Shown: piece by piece, positions 24,701 to 38,724 of the stretch
Layout of the letters: each line of letters starts with the position of its first letter
Position numbering within the stretch: position 1 is the stretch's first letter
Made by a program: the position numbers and the translations under genes
Source: Diplosphaera chodatii
Lineage: Eukaryota > Chlorophyta > Trebouxiophyceae > Prasiolales > Stichococcaceae
Assembly: GCA_032358165.1 (NCBI GenBank)
Contig: JAALGY010000041.1
Coordinates: 1,612,001 to 1,676,000 of the forward strand
Length of the DNA stretch: 64,000 nucleotides
Reading direction: 5' to 3'
The notes under the pieces: generated by a model
Databases searched by the model: none
What the model was told of the DNA's origin: nothing
Seen by the model: the letters and a program-made list of their open reading frames with translations, nothing else

Positions 24701-25951
24701 TCATGCCATCACACATCTCGAATGCCTGAGCACAGGTCCAACAGCGACTCTTCCACACAGGTCAGCTCATCAGGCCAGAGGCTCGTTGTCTCCCCGAGTC
24801 TGTGTGAGAGTGTCCCTCTCAAGTCGTATCGGAGCTGACATGGTGCATACCGGGTCTGCCAGCTGCAGGCCGTAGGTGGCGGCAAGGTAGGCACGCGTGA
24901 ATGCGTCAGCGTCCACAACATGGTATGTGCGCGAGTACAGCGTGAAGGAGCCGCCCACGACGAAGTCTGTTGGCACAAATGGCTCAATTGCGCTTTTCTT
25001 GGGCTGATGCCGCTTGATCAGCATGCCCTGCATGGTGATGGAGAAACAAATCGTTGCAGGCTGGGGTACTGTGCTGCCACACTGCATCCTCGCATGGCCA
25101 GACCTTCCCAGTGCAGTGCAGCATGCGGTCTAGCCGACCTGCAGGAGGCCGCTGTTGTCCTGCTTGGGCTCGCATATGTCAACGGTGTCATTCTCAAGGT
25201 AGAAGTGCACCACGATGCGGCGCAACCGCTGCTCTGCCTCGCCTGCGGTGTCTGTTACCCTCTCTCGAAAGTAGCCAAACCACCGCAGAACCTGGGCATA
25301 CACATGTTGTTTATATATAGAATATTTTGGTAAGCCCGAAAAGTTGAGTTGTAGGTGGTTTCCAGGAGAACTTCTGGCTCAATAATGCGATGTGACATGT
25401 CGGCACATGCTTTCACTCAGCAGATATCGGCGAGAGAACATCTGTTTCCAGACCTTGCGGTCGTTGGCGACCCACTGCGGCAGGTGCGATGATGTCCCAA
25501 CTGCCTGCTGCACCTCGGCGTGCGGCAGCTGCGGGGCGTTGATCGCAGCGTTCCGGGCCGCTTCATCCCTGACTGACGGTAAGGAGCCAGCCCAGTCCGC
25601 AGCGGTCTCGACCACTGGATAACCCCTGGTTCCAGCCGAGAAGACTGTAAGCAATACTATCGACGTTTACCGCCGCCCGTGTCGTGATACTGAGCGTGTT
25701 CACATTACCGACAGGGCTAAAGAGTCAGGCCACCACCTGAGATAGGTGAGGCCCTGCTTCCTGTAAAATGCCCTGTCGGAGTCGGGAATCTGCATGGCAA
25801 TCAATAAAGAAGCAATTTGAAAGGGATTATGTCTGTGATGTAGCTTTGTTGGCGAGTTTCATGGCACCATCAGCTGCTGCATTAGTAGCATCCGCACCGG
25901 GTGGACCCTGTAGCCGGGCAAGTTCGGCAGCGTCACCGTCTGATCAGCCAT
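21786..25951 (-). CDS. RIB72/EFHC-type axonemal protein with three DM10 domains and C-terminal EF-hand region
   Basis: Starts at ATG 25951 with MADQTVTLPNLPGY, the LPGY opening of EFHC proteins, then RAFYRKQGLTYLRGYPVVE. DM10 domain 1 lies at about 25300-24850 (VLRWFGYFRERV, YLENDTVDICEPKQDNSG, KKSAIEPFVPTDFVVGGSF, VVDADAFTRAY). Domain 2 spans about 24200-23600 (VLRFFCVWDDRV, YRLHYFLEDDTVEVLEV, HEANSGRDAFPVFLRRGKLP, DVHGRRFFLHDCDAFTRQYY). Domain 3 spans about 23130-22560 (VLRFGCRF, FVLSYLCGDDTLSIFEPPLR, NTGITGGRFLERA, IHGRHFELLNADEFTYQ). The C-terminus has an EF-hand-like loop at about 22150 (DVSGDGTIDFDT, lacking the usual acidic residue 12) and ends LPPQAPGRIGVQQLLDHLSTG. EFHC1/RIB72 proteins sit inside axonemal doublet microtubules, so this gene implies a motile ciliated stage, or a relic of one. 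Many introns; not every border was fixed. Confidence 0.88.
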
Positions 25952-26256
25952 GATGCTGCATGAAGACTGATGTGTTATGCAGGCGAACTGTCAGCCGCGC
26001 CAGCGCCAAGTCCTATGTCTTCGAGTAAGGCGCGCCTTCCAGTTGTGGCGGGAAATTCCCGCGCAAGAGCACCATAGTCGCTCGTCCTTCAGCTGGCTCA
26101 CTCCTCACTTGTCATTGTTTTACACACGCTCAGCACACCGTGTGCACGCTTTCAAACGTACGACTGGCTTGCTGAAGCCCTTGGCAAGGATCAGCGCTGA
26201 GCTGTTCCACTAGCCTGTTGTACCCTTCAGGCTGATCTGAGGCGCCCGGCCTGACC
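25952..26256. promoter_or_regulatory. Bidirectional 5' region between the RIB72/EFHC-like gene (-) and UMP-CMP kinase (+)
   Basis: Only 305 bases separate the two start codons, so both promoters and leaders must be contained or shared here. No specific motif identified. Confidence 0.5.
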
Positions 26257-27963
<1,707 letters not shown>

Positions 27964-28186
27964 CGGGTCCAGGACGAATAGCGTTTGCTATCATTGAGAA
28001 TTGACTTGACTTACAGACAGTGCTGAGTGCTTTAGATCACTTGTCACACGCAGTCGAATTACTCGTACAGCTGTTAGTGTTGCGTGATCCTCGTCCCGAG
28101 AAACGTCCGAGGTGAACATCGATCCGCAAAAGTGCAGGGAACAGCCTTGTCTGATATTACAGCAACCTCTGAAGCTGAGTGGCTGA

Positions 28187-29755
28187 TCAAGTGTGATGAC
28201 CCATGTCGGCGTAGTGCAGCTCGCCGGATTGCTCATGCCGCAGCATGTCCAGCGCGACAATGCAGCTGTGCGCCACAATCGGGTCGCTGTCACTGCTGTA
28301 GTCTTCCAGCAGTGCGATGCACTCAGGGCTGGCAATGCTGCCCAGCGCCTCCGCCGCTTCATGCCGCACCATTGCATGCTCCGCCTGGTCCTGCAACACC
28401 CGCCTGCGGCCCATCAATACGGAGGCGAAGCTCAGCAAGCATGGTCCGTGTGCAGTTCAACGTGCGCAAAAGCTGCAACCGTTGCTCGATTCGAGCGCTG
28501 ACCACGTTGCGATGGAGTTGGAAGGGGCTGTGTTTGTGCATGCGACCGCGGCGCACAGGCCCGCACCTCAAAACTGCGATGGCGCCAGCGTCCTGCATCT
28601 GTCCCAGCACATATGCGACCTCGTGCTTCAGCAGGGCGGAGCGTGCGGTGAAGGCATCCCCCAGGGCCCCGATCGCCTCGCTGCCACCACGGTTGCGCAA
28701 AGCAAACATTGCGGCGTAGCGTGCTGGCAGAGGGCTGGCCTCATCCAGCAGCGTGGCCACCAGCTGCAGTGTACATACAATTGAACTCGTACACTTGAGG
28801 CAAATAAAGCAGCCTCTGTGCACCTCGCAGGGTGCACACAGCTCAAACACAAAAGTTGGATATGCCATTGCCAGGAACGTACCATGGACGAGAGCTCCGT
28901 ACCTGAGCTGTTGGCGTGTCCGCCGGTGCTGCCTGCATAGGGTCCACTGATAGGTAGGGCGATGTGTCGTCGCCGCCAGCTGCTGCAGCACCATCGCGCT
29001 CTCGCTCGATCCGCTGCAGGGCCAGCTGGCATGTCTCTGCTACCTGCATGATGACGAGCATTGTCAGGAGGCAGAGCATCAGCTTGGGAATCGGCTGGCC
29101 GCTCGTCACCGAATTGTCATGAACCTGCAGGATGCCGGCATGATATCAAGTACTACCTCCAGCGAATCATCGTCCTCGTATTGGCGCAGCATGCACTGGC
29201 ACTTGTCGGTGCCGATTGCGCCCAGCGCCTCTGCAGCCTCATGTCGCACCCTGCGCCACAAAATGTCACCAGCATAGACAATGCTGGTCAGAGTGAAGCA
29301 ACAGGTTGATAGCAAGCGCACAGCTCCCAGTGTTAGGTCAGTGACTGGGCTGTTCACGTGGCGTGAGCAGGGGCGCACATGGCATGCTCTGTCCCATCCT
29401 GCAGGATGGCACAGAGGGTCCTGATAGAGGCCGGCTCCTGACGTTGGCCCAAGCAGTACGCAACTTCGTGCCGCAACAGTGCCGAAGGGTCGTTCAGAGC
29501 TGTGCAAGCGTCATCATCTTTCATTAGCCGCCACTGGGATGACTACACCGTGCAGCAAGGTGTACGCGCTACAAGTGAATCGGTTGCATACGAGCTACCT
29601 TTTGCTAGTACATCTCGAGCTTGCTCTCCTGGCAGATTGCGCAGCGAGAACAGCACCCGATACTTCTCTGGCAAGGTTGTGTCCGCCGCCAGCAGCTTGT
29701 CTGTCAGATTCTGCAGCACGCTATTGGTCTGCACAGCGCTCGCTGCGGCGACCAT
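28187..29755 (-). CDS. DOHH: Deoxyhypusine hydroxylase (HEAT-repeat)
   Basis: First exon 29599-29755 (MVAAASAV..., [10 protein letters not shown]), joining in phase to [19 protein letters not shown] near 29480. The four His-Glu pairs that hold the di-iron centre are all present: [23 protein letters not shown] (about 29230), [17 protein letters not shown] (about 28610) and [13 protein letters not shown] (about 28360). The linker [11 protein letters not shown]...SPYLSVDP and the second-half start [16 protein letters not shown] match DOHH, whose two halves mirror each other. The end is [30 protein letters not shown] finishes the hypusine modification of eIF5A in the cytosol. A TGTAA on the minus strand lies at 28157-28161, 26 bases past the stop. 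Confidence 0.96.
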
Positions 29756-30110
29756 GACAGTACAGAAAGGTGCCTGAGGTGAAATTATAAAGAGTGGAGA
29801 TGTAAGCAAGTGGCCACTGTGTCGTCTGGCATCACATTGCAGCCGGTGCTACTTCCTTCCACGCAGGTGAGCTCGAGCACTGAACAGGATAGCAGCAGCG
29901 TTTCACCATTTCGGAAAGTCAAGCGCGCTTCTGACACTGTAAGTCAGCGCTCGACATCGCTGCCGGCGACTGAGTATCGCATGCCATTGCCTGGTACACC
30001 TGTGAGTGGTGCCGACTGCCTGCCAGAAGCACAGCAGCGCTTCGGATCGTCAACCGTACCTTCATTAGCGCAGCGGCAATCCGAGTTGTTGGTTTGACTT
30101 GTCGGCAGCC
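29756..30110. promoter_or_regulatory. Divergent 5' region between DOHH (-) and the small Cys-pair protein (+)
   Basis: 355 bases between divergent start codons. An open frame at 29810-30097 lacks an ATG and is more likely leader sequence than a gene. Confidence 0.45.
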
Positions 30111-30373
30111 ATGCCACAGCAGCCTACAGCTCCTGAGCAAGCGCAGCCGCCGTCGCCTTGCGATGTCAAGGCGCTGAACGAGTGCCTGCAGCGCACCAAT
30201 GGCGACATGCAACAGGTGCATGGCATAATAACATGCCAGATTATCATCTGCAGCAGGTCCAAATGCGTGCCACCGGCACAGCTGAAAGCCCACGTTATGA
30301 TGTTGTTTGCGGCTGCCTGCAGTGCCGCAAGGAGATCGAGGCTTTCCAGGCAGCCTGCAGCGCTTCAAAGTGA
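30111..30373 (+). CDS. 51-residue two-exon cysteine-pair protein, CHCH-like
   Basis: Exons 30111-30215 and 30323-30373 give 51 residues. A Pro/Gln-rich start (MPQQPTAPEQAQPPSP) is followed by C-D-V-K-A-L-N-E-C, a short turn TNGDMQQ and C-R-K-E-I-E-A-F-Q-A-A-C-S-A-S-K. Two helices each flanked by cysteines, joined by an NGD turn, recall the C-terminal half of CHCHD2/MIX17-type proteins of the mitochondrial intermembrane space. The spacings (C-x7-C and C-x10-C) differ from the canonical twin Cx9C, so membership is tentative. The gene sits 148 bases upstream of NAA35 on the same strand. It is small enough to be missed by automated annotation. Confidence 0.5.
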
Positions 30374-30521
30374 GGTTGACAATGTGCATTGACTCATCGT
30401 TATGGTGTGCGTTTTCTCCTATCGCGAGTCAGAAAATGTTATGAGCCACCATGCGCTACTACTTTGCAGATCCAAGCAGCAGTGAGCACTTGCGCATCCC
30501 GCGCAAGGGCATCTGAATACG

Positions 30522-33500
30522 ATGGTTAGGCCAGCCGTGCAACCATTGCAAGCCGCGGAAGCTGCCACGCCCTCATCAGCAGTACAGCCATTCAGCAGCG
30601 CTGCAACTTGGGTCGATGTGGCGCCCCTGCTGACGCGCGCCTGCGCGGCCATGCAGCCTGGGGAGCTTGTGCAGGCGGACAGCTTCAGCCTCTTCGAGTC
30701 CGTCAGCGCAGTGGAGATCGGTAGGCACCAAAAGGCTCAAGAGAGTAAAGGGCATCACGCCTTCGTCTACTGCAGGGCAGCACATGTCATGTTGTGGAGA
30801 TGAATTCCAGGCTGTTGGCACGCACGGCTGGAGTACACGAAGTACGTGTCTGCAGGTGACCCGCGAGTGGATGCGGGCGCTGATGCCAGCTGCCGCTCAG
30901 CTGAGGCCCTCGTCGCAGCCGGTGCCGCGCCGTGCCAGCTCTCGGATGCCCAGGTGCCTCACAGCCATGACGGGCTGCAGGGAGGCTCTCCGAGACGTTT
31001 GCTGTGCAGAGCTGTGCCGGGCACGCCACCCTGGTGTGTCTGTGCACGTCGGGCATCCACGCCACAACGAAGCCATGTGTCTGCCTGCCTATCTGATTGC
31101 CAGAACTGGTGTGCCGCTGTGCTGCACAGGTGCTCGCCGTCATGGATCGCCTGACAGCACTGGAGGCGGCGTGGCACGCTGGCCACTTCCTGCCGCAGTC
31201 CGTGTACACCTGTCTGTACATGCTGCTGCCTGACAGGTGCCAGTGCTGTGCCTCCTGCCCAGTTGTTGAAGACCTCTTGCCGCTGTCTTTGTGATGTCGG
31301 TGGTGTTTGCTGCAACGTCCAGTCTATGGTGAACGTACACTCGCGGCTGGCAAGCTCTGTTGGTGTCCCACTCTGACACAGGGCCGCTCAGATGCTGCCG
31401 CTTGCCGCGTACTGCAAGGCCGTGCGCGCTTCCTGCAACACTGCACGCAGCCTGGCACTCGCCAGCAACGTGTGCATGGTGCGCACCTTGTAGATTCGCA
31501 CACTTGAATGGGCAGGGTCGCAGCATTTGAAGCACGCCTCCTGCACCTTCGGCACGGTTTCATGGATGTCACAAGTCCCTTTCTCAACTCCAACCACAGC
31601 AACGCTGCTGTGTGGTGTTGGGTCTGCAGGACGAGGACCTGATGCCACACGTGTTCGGCATGGACGTCGACGACCACTTCGTGACGGTGGCCGGCTCCAC
31701 AAAATGCCTCGCAGCCCTGAGCCTCGCGGAGGACCGCCTTGCAGCGGGGCCGCTGCCGGCGCCAAAGCCGGGGAACACCGGCAGCGGGCAGGCAGCGGCA
31801 GCAGCAGCAGCAGCGCCCAGCGCGGCCCAGGCTGACGCGGGGCCCAGTCCGCAGCGCGAGCGGCAGGCAGGGCAGCAGCAGCAGGCGCCGGCAGACGCGC
31901 TGCAGGCGGACCAGCAGGCCGGTCAGGCGCTGCAGACGGCGCTGCGGGCCCGGCTGCGCTTCCGCCGCCACTTTCAGCAGGTGTGAAGCTGTCATTGATC
32001 TAGAAAGCTCAAACAAGCCCTTATCGACTGCCAGAGTCGTGTCTCACGGAGAGCTGCGTGAAGGATGATGCAAAACGTCGCTATTCGGACGGGCCTCAAC
32101 TGGCCGCGGACGACAACCCGGAAGCAAGTCACCAAGCAAGTCTTGCCCTGACACCCAGCGCTGATGACACGCTCAGTGTACAGCACCGGCAGTTTGTGTG
32201 CAGAACTCATATTGGTAGTCCTGGACTGTAGGCGCTGGAGAAGCTGCACGGATTCGCAGCGCAGCCGGACCTGGACGCTGCATCACGGCACCTGACGGCG
32301 GCCGGCGTCGAGCTGCAGCAGCTGCGCGGCTCGGCGGGCCTGGGGCAGCACGACAGCATTGTGGCTGCCTGCTTCGATGCCAGCGTGAACCGGCGGCAGA
32401 TGGCGCCGACGCCGCCGCGCAGCATGCCGGTATGGCTGCTGGCTTGTCATGTGTCAGTCATGCCCAGCAGTGACACTGGCCATCATGACACAGAGTGCAG
32501 CAATTGTGCCCACTTCCCTGAGACAGCATGGAAATGCTCAAGACACGCAAGACTTCTGCACCAGTCACTTCGCTCAGAACCCGATGTGTATCAACAATAA
32601 GCAGCAAGCAGTGCACAAGCTGCATGCTTCCGTCGTAGGTGCCATCTGTAGAGGACACATGGAGCCATTTCGACGGCCTGCTGGCGAGACTTCAGCGCGT
32701 CTGCCGCCTGGGCAGCGTCACCACCTGGCGTGCGCTGCAGGCCTTCCTGCGAGACTTTGCTAGCAGCTCGCCAGGTGCGGCTGCAAGCTGCTGCCCCTGC
32801 CACGACCCTGTTTGTGCATGGGGCATGCTCGGCAGGACTCTCGTGTGTCGACGCTGGCAAACGCTGCGGTGCAAGCATGCGCCATGCTGCAAACAGTAGC
32901 AACATGCAAGATTGCACACTACTGCACAACGACTCAGTAGCTCTGGCAGTATGCAGGCTCCATCGAGCGGGCGGCGTTGCATGTGGTGCTGCGGGGCGGT
33001 CGGGCCAATGCCGGCGCGAAGGCGCCCCCCGCCAGCGGCAGCCCGCCCTGGGTCCCCCGCCCCGCGCTGCTGGCCGCCGCCACAGGGCTGCCGCCCGGCG
33101 ACATCTGCCCCGAGGCCACCACCTTCCTGGAGCAGGCCACCATTGTGGTGGGCATTCTGCCTCCCTGTGCAAGCTGCCCTGGAGCTGATGCCCGGTTGTT
33201 GAGGATCATGCATCTGACGACTGCCGCTCAGACGTGTGGCCAGATGCGAGCGCCAGGTGCCGCGGCTGTGGGCGGTGCAGGCGCAGAACTGGTGCCAGGC
33301 GATGTGCCTGAACCCGGCGCGCACGCGGCGGCGGCTCAAGCGGCTGCTGGAGGACTGGAACAACCTGGGCGGGCATGCCGCGCTGGCGGACGCGGCGCCG
33401 GGCGTCATGGCGGCCCTGGAGGGGGCGGGGTGGCGGTGGCAGGGCCTGGGCGCTGATGACCCCCAGGCAGGGTATTCCACAAATTAAACACCTGCCATGG

Positions 33501-36011
33501 GTTCCAACACGTTGGAAAGGGTATGCTGCTCCTGCACCAGCACCAGCTAGTGTCCACAGAGTGCATCCCACGCATGTTCGCTTCTCAGCTGACACCTGAC
33601 GGTAGTCGTTGTCAGGTGCTGCTGTGTTCATTGTTCGAGCGAGCAGCTGACTGTGGCAGGCCTTCCTGGCAAAATGTTGTCTCCCAACTCTATTAGATCA
33701 CCAGGGTCTCATAGATGCATGTCACGGCTGACTTTACCAATTCCGCGGCTGCAGAACATAGCCCGGTTTTAAATGGCTTTCAGCCCACAGCAGAGCATGG
33801 CAGCTTTTCGCACAGCCCTGCAGTACATGTTGCTCGGCAGTTTCACACGAGTTGCCACATGTCCATCGATGGCACTTTGCAAGCACCAGCCGCACTGCAG
33901 CCTCTTCCGGTGGACCTGACCACCCCACCGTCATCCGGTGTTTGCCGACCGCCCAGCGGCGTGGCAGGAGCTCGCCCAGTGAACTGATGATGACGATGTC
34001 CTGCGGGGTAGTGACTGCCATGGCCGGTCCTGGCTGCAGGGGGTGCTGGGGACGTGGGTGGAGGTGGAGACGGCGGGCGCGATGCTGCAGCACCTGCTGG
34101 CCGGCTGCGCGCAGCTGCTGTACACGCCCCGCGAGTTCTGCGCCCTGTACTGGTGCGCCGCCACCCCGACGCCCCGCCCGGTCGCACTGCTGGCGCCAGC
34201 TGCTGTGCTCTGGTGCTGCTGGGAGGCTAGCAGCAGCCGCGTACGCCATGAGGTTGCGGGCATGGTTTTCTGTCACTGTAGGCACTGTTGACCCTGCGGC
34301 ATGCTCACTTGCATCGACCACACAGGCGGCGGTGTTACAGCATTGCAGAGGTGTCTTGATACAGCACGAGCATACCAGCTGCAATTGTGCCTGCCAGCCG
34401 GTGTATGTCTTCTCTGCACATAACATGCTCTCTATTCTGTGTTCTCAGGTACAGCGACTACCTGCATGGCATCATGCTGGAGGGCTGCCAGGCGCTGGCG
34501 GCCGCTGCGCCCGGGCGGCAGCCAGCCCCGCAGAAGCAGCAGAAGGGACAGAAGCAGCACCCAGCAAAGCAGCAGCAGCAGGGCCCGCAGGCCAGGGCGC
34601 CGGGCGGCAGGCGGCGCGAGCGCGAGCGCGGCGGCCCCGGCGAGCCCCCGAAGAACTCCAAGGGCGCGCAGCTCGCGGCGCAGCAGGCCGCCGAGGAGGA
34701 CGCCCGGCGCACTCTGCGGGTGGGGCAGGCGTGAACATGCTTGCTGTGCCTGTCGAACCCTGCCCGCCACCACTGCTGCAGCAGAAATGGCACCCTATGT
34801 CTGCATGGCGCTGCCAATACCACATCATGATCATTCATCATTGCAACATATTCACCCTTCCCGGCAAAACACCTTGCTAGATTATGACGCGCAGATCCAC
34901 TGGCTGGAGGCGGAGCGGGCCGCGTGCCAGGGCGTCTTCCGCGCCGCAGCGGGCGCCATGCTGGCGGGCGCGCTGCCCGAGCCGGCGGGGGCGGCCCCCA
35001 CAGCCGCCGAGCAGCGCTTCACACAGGTGACCCAGCCCCGTGCCTCCGCAGGGCTGCGCACTGCGGCATGCTGCCAGAGCTGGCCAGGGCGCAGTCGCAG
35101 CCCTCATGCATCGCTTGTCGCTGCTGGCTGTGCTGCGTTGCTGGCAGCAGCAACCGTTCAGAAGATGCAGGTCATCTCCATCGCATGGTTGCCCACGCTG
35201 GCACACTTGACGCTTAGTGCGGTTGCTCTGGTCTGCTGATGCGTGCTGGGTGCTGCGCAGCGCTTTAAGGCGTTCCAGGCGGTGTTCCGGCCCGAGCCGC
35301 TGGTGTACCAGCAGTTTCTGGATGCGATGGACATCTCTGGTGCGGATCTGACCCCTCCACACTGCGGCTCCCAGATCAAGCGCAGCGCAGAGACAGCTGA
35401 CCAACCTCTCTTGGAGGGCAGTTTGCCAATTCGGGACTTTGCGAAACCCTCACATGCTGCGGTCCTGTTCTGCAGATGTCTCCCCAGAGCACCTTTTCGG
35501 CTTGGCGCATGACGGGCTGCTGAAGGCGGGCTCCCAGGCACGGGCGCTGTCCGCTGCTGCTGACGCACGGCTGTCACCGTACGAGGTGCACTGCAAGCCC
35601 GACATGCTCACCACAGGATCGCCAGCAGCGCTATGCTGTGGCGCATCCTGTGCTTGCTCATGTTGTTCGCCTCCACCCAGTTCATTTTCGCGATGCCCGC
35701 CATTCACTCGATGTGCTTTCGAGTGCAGCGTGCCCAGCTGGCCGGTTTGCAGCAGATGGCGCTGCGCAACGCCATGGCGCTCAAGGTCCTGACGCAGGTG
35801 CGCTTATATCCTGCTGCTCGTGTGGAGCATCGCCAGATGCAGGTCGACGCACCAGCCTGCTTTGCCGGCACAGCTGCACACATCCAAGGGCGTCCTCCAA
35901 CGATGAGTCGCCGGTGCACTGCAGGCTCGGCAGGGCGGTGACACCTCCCTGCGCCTGTCCTGGGACTTCAGCCACCACCCCTGGTTCCCGGTGATCGCCG
36001 TCAAGCGCTGA
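30522..36011 (+). CDS. NAA35: N-alpha-acetyltransferase 35, NatC auxiliary subunit (NAA35/MAK10)
   Basis: A long + strand gene with many exons (first three: 30522-30720, 30856-30953, 31130 onward). Conserved blocks occur in NAA35 order: MQPGELVQADSFSLFESVSA then VEIGDPRVDAGAD; WHAGHFLPQSVYTCLYMLLP; AAQMLPLAAYCKAVRASCN; DEDLMPHVFGMDVDD (31630); SVNRRQMAPTPPRSMP (32390); WSHFDGLLARLQRVC (32660); NWCQAMCLNPARTRRRLKRL (33290); LGTWVEVETAGAMLQHLLAG (34050) and PREFCALYW; QIHWLEAERAACQGVFRAA (34890); AFQAVFRPEPLVYQQFLDAM (35275); and the closing LRLSWDFSHHPWFPVIAVKR. NAA35 anchors NatC to the ribosome; NatC acetylates nascent N-termini such as Met-Leu and Met-Ile. Low-complexity Ala/Gln inserts (31790-31930 and 34500-34730) are additions to the family core. 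Confidence 0.92.
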
Positions 36012-36270
36012 GCGTGGGCATGGGCAGCAGTCACGGAGAGAACGAGAAGTCTTGATGGTCACGTTGATGTTGAGGGTTGGGACGGTCTGGCAGTGTACAC
36101 TAGAGTGGCTGAAGCCTCAATGCTCCTGTTAGGCCCCACTCGTAGGGTACAAATTATTGTACACACATCCATGACCAAGTCAGCTTAGATCAGGGATAAC
36201 AACAGTGTTCTGCACAAAGCCGGGACACTATTTATATCGCACGCCAGGTTCACATGGCATCCTAGCATCA

Positions 36271-38415
36271 TCATTTAAAGCCGACCATGCGCAGCAATCG
36301 CAGCGCCAGGTGCCCGTTGCGGAAGAGCAGCCCGGTCAGCACCTCCGCAGGGTAGAAGATGCGCAGGCTGCCTGGCATCGCGCCTGGCCTCACAGCTGCC
36401 ACTGCAGACATGAAGGGCAGACGCGGTTAAAGAGGGGTCCCATGCATATATGCACCCTGCACCGCCAGCTGCAAGCACACGTTTCCAGTGTACAGTGAAT
36501 GCGTTGCAAAACAAGAGGCGCCTCATGCTAACAGCGGAGGGCCTTCACCATGGTCAGCACGCTCCGAGGGGTTCACGTCGCACGCAATGATGATGAACAG
36601 CGGGAACAGCACTGCCATTGCCGCTGCGCCAATGTAGAAAGGCAGTGCAACCTGTGGGAGAGCGGCACCACGAGTGGGCAGACTTTTATAAAACATGAAG
36701 GAGACAGAGCAGTTACACAGTTTGACAACGTCGAGGACTGCTTTTGATGGATGTTTTGTGCAACATCGGAGCAAACTCGCACACCGCTGCCACAGCACAC
36801 ACGCTGCCAAAGCCACCAAAGAAGGCCCAGTGTCGTTCAAAGAATGAAAGCCGCGCTGCCAATGGGTGCGCCATCAGGTGCCACCTGTCGCACATCAACG
36901 GACAGCAATCAGCATCGCACATCTGAGTTACAGCAGTAGCATGCACAAGGCTGTGAGCGAAGAAGCATGCTCGTGATAGGGACATCAAGGTCAATGCAGA
37001 AGCTCACCTGTAGTCGAAGCAATACAATGCATACAGCCATGACAGCATTGCAAGCTCCAGCGCCCAACCTGTACGGCAGTAGGTCAAAAGATAAACCGTT
37101 GATTCAACGAGCACAACTGTAGGTGCATGGACCATGCAATACCTTAAGGCCAGTGTTGCTAGACAAGCTGCGCACCAATATAGGGCACGAAGCCGGCTGC
37201 GACCGCCTGTAAGAGGAACGCTGTTGTCAGGGTGACCCGATACACCTCCTGCCCGAGGGCATGGGACGCTGATGCGCCCGTCTGCTGCTGCCGCTGCCGC
37301 TGCTGCGCCGCTGATGTCGGCGGCAGCTTTTGCTTCTGCACACGGTGCACCTCCACAGTCCGCCTGGCAATGTCGCTGTACCTGGGGCAAGGCGGTCTCT
37401 GGACTTCAGACAAGGAACAGCGCTGTACCAGGAACTCGGATGTGAGCATAAGTGAAACGCCAACGCCAGCGATTTGCAGCACGCCCACCACATGTTGCTG
37501 ACGACCAGGCTGACGACGTATGCTGGCAGCAGCCACAGGGTGTTGTACAGGAAGGAGTAGGCACCGAAGGCCGCATGCGTTGCCGCTGGGCCGCGCAGGA
37601 TGCTGTGCGCCAGCAGCCATTGCAGCGCGGGGGCGATCGCATAGTGGAAGGCCACAATGCTGCAGGTAACAGTCAGCGCGAGATATCAGCCGCGAAGTGA
37701 CGGAATCACTTCAATGCAGAAGGTTATGACCCCGTGCACCAGTGTGCAAGTTGGCGCACCTGCCGAGAAAGATGAAGCCATTGAGCACAAAGCACTGCAG
37801 GGTCTTCACCTGCAGTGCACAACAGGTCACAATCCAACACTGTACTGCCCATACGCAGCGAACATCACCTGTGGCGGTTTCTGTCATAGACCCGCGGGTC
37901 ACCCGTGCTTACCCAAATTTGATTGTCATGCACGAAGTAGTAGAGGCACTTGTGCAAACACACGGCCTGCCTCAGCCCATCCCACCTGCGCGAGGATCGT
38001 ACCGTTAGACAATTGACCGCAACTGGAAACCGCGGCAACACCAGCATGCGCGCATGGTGACACCATGCTATCCATTGACAAGTCGCACCACAGTAGGGCA
38101 GCAGTTTGCGTCTTTTGTTGGATCTCAGCTGCGAATGGCCGTCTCATTGCATACTCCCGCTGGCGACTGCTATCGTTGCTGATGCTGTTGCATTGCTTGG
38201 AGTGTTCGATGCCCGGCGAAATGTCGTGTTGTTTCGCTGTCGTGTGACGGGATATCACACGAGCAACTGGGCAAGAAATCTCATGGGAAAATGTGTTTGG
38301 CAGTGCAAAACGACGCCCAAGGTGGATGCAGGCAGTGTGCGATGAGCTGAAACCATGCTGACCTGGACTCCACAAGCAAAGCAACGCCCTGCAGCAAATG
38401 CTGCAGCTCTTCCAT
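36271..38415 (-). CDS. EI24: EI24 family membrane protein, 9 exons
   Basis: Exons 38363-38415, 37913-37985, 37760-37809, 37489-37659, 37176-37381, 37008-37068, 36785-36884, 36549-36651 and 36271-36401 join in phase for 315 residues. Family blocks: GLRQAVCLHKCLYYF, TLQCFVLNGFIFLG, ALQWLLAH, AYSFLYNTLWLLPAYVVSLV, SNMWYSDIARRTVEV, EVYRVTLTTAFLLQAVAAGF, VPYIGWALELAMLSWLYALY, CFDYRW, RLSFFERHWAFFGGFGSVCA and AAMAVLFPLFIII. These are several hydrophobic segments of the endoplasmic-reticulum protein EI24, linked to autophagy and ER-associated processes in animals; the plant role is less clear. It lies 310 bases downstream of eL15 on the same strand. Confidence 0.92.
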
Positions 38416-38724
38416 TGAGAGGGTGACAGGACATGCGTGTGGGCGACTCAATTATCTGGCACATGTTGCACGGCTTTGATACTGGGGTGACCTTGCAGCA
38501 CATGCCAAGTCCACAAGCAGTAGTCCTGCTGTTGCTGGTTGTATCATTACAGCGGCCTATCCAAACAAGCCAGATGCCGGCACACCAGGACCTCCAGCCA
38601 CTCCAGAGAACCCATCCTCGAGGGACGAAGCAGCAGCAGCCAGAGCAGCGATGCACACAATGCTGCCAGGCACGCATCGCCTCCCCACCCGCGCAACATG
38701 CCAACGCCTTCCGCGCATGCTCCC
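38416..38724. other. Spacer between eL15 3' end and EI24 5' end
   Basis: Tandem minus-strand genes. TGTAA on the minus strand at 38547-38551 could polyadenylate eL15. No other feature seen. Confidence 0.45.

Noticed and set aside
29810..30097. 95-codon + frame upstream of the small Cys-pair gene
   Set aside because: Starts with GTG only and lies in a divergent promoter region; no splice join to the next gene was needed or found.
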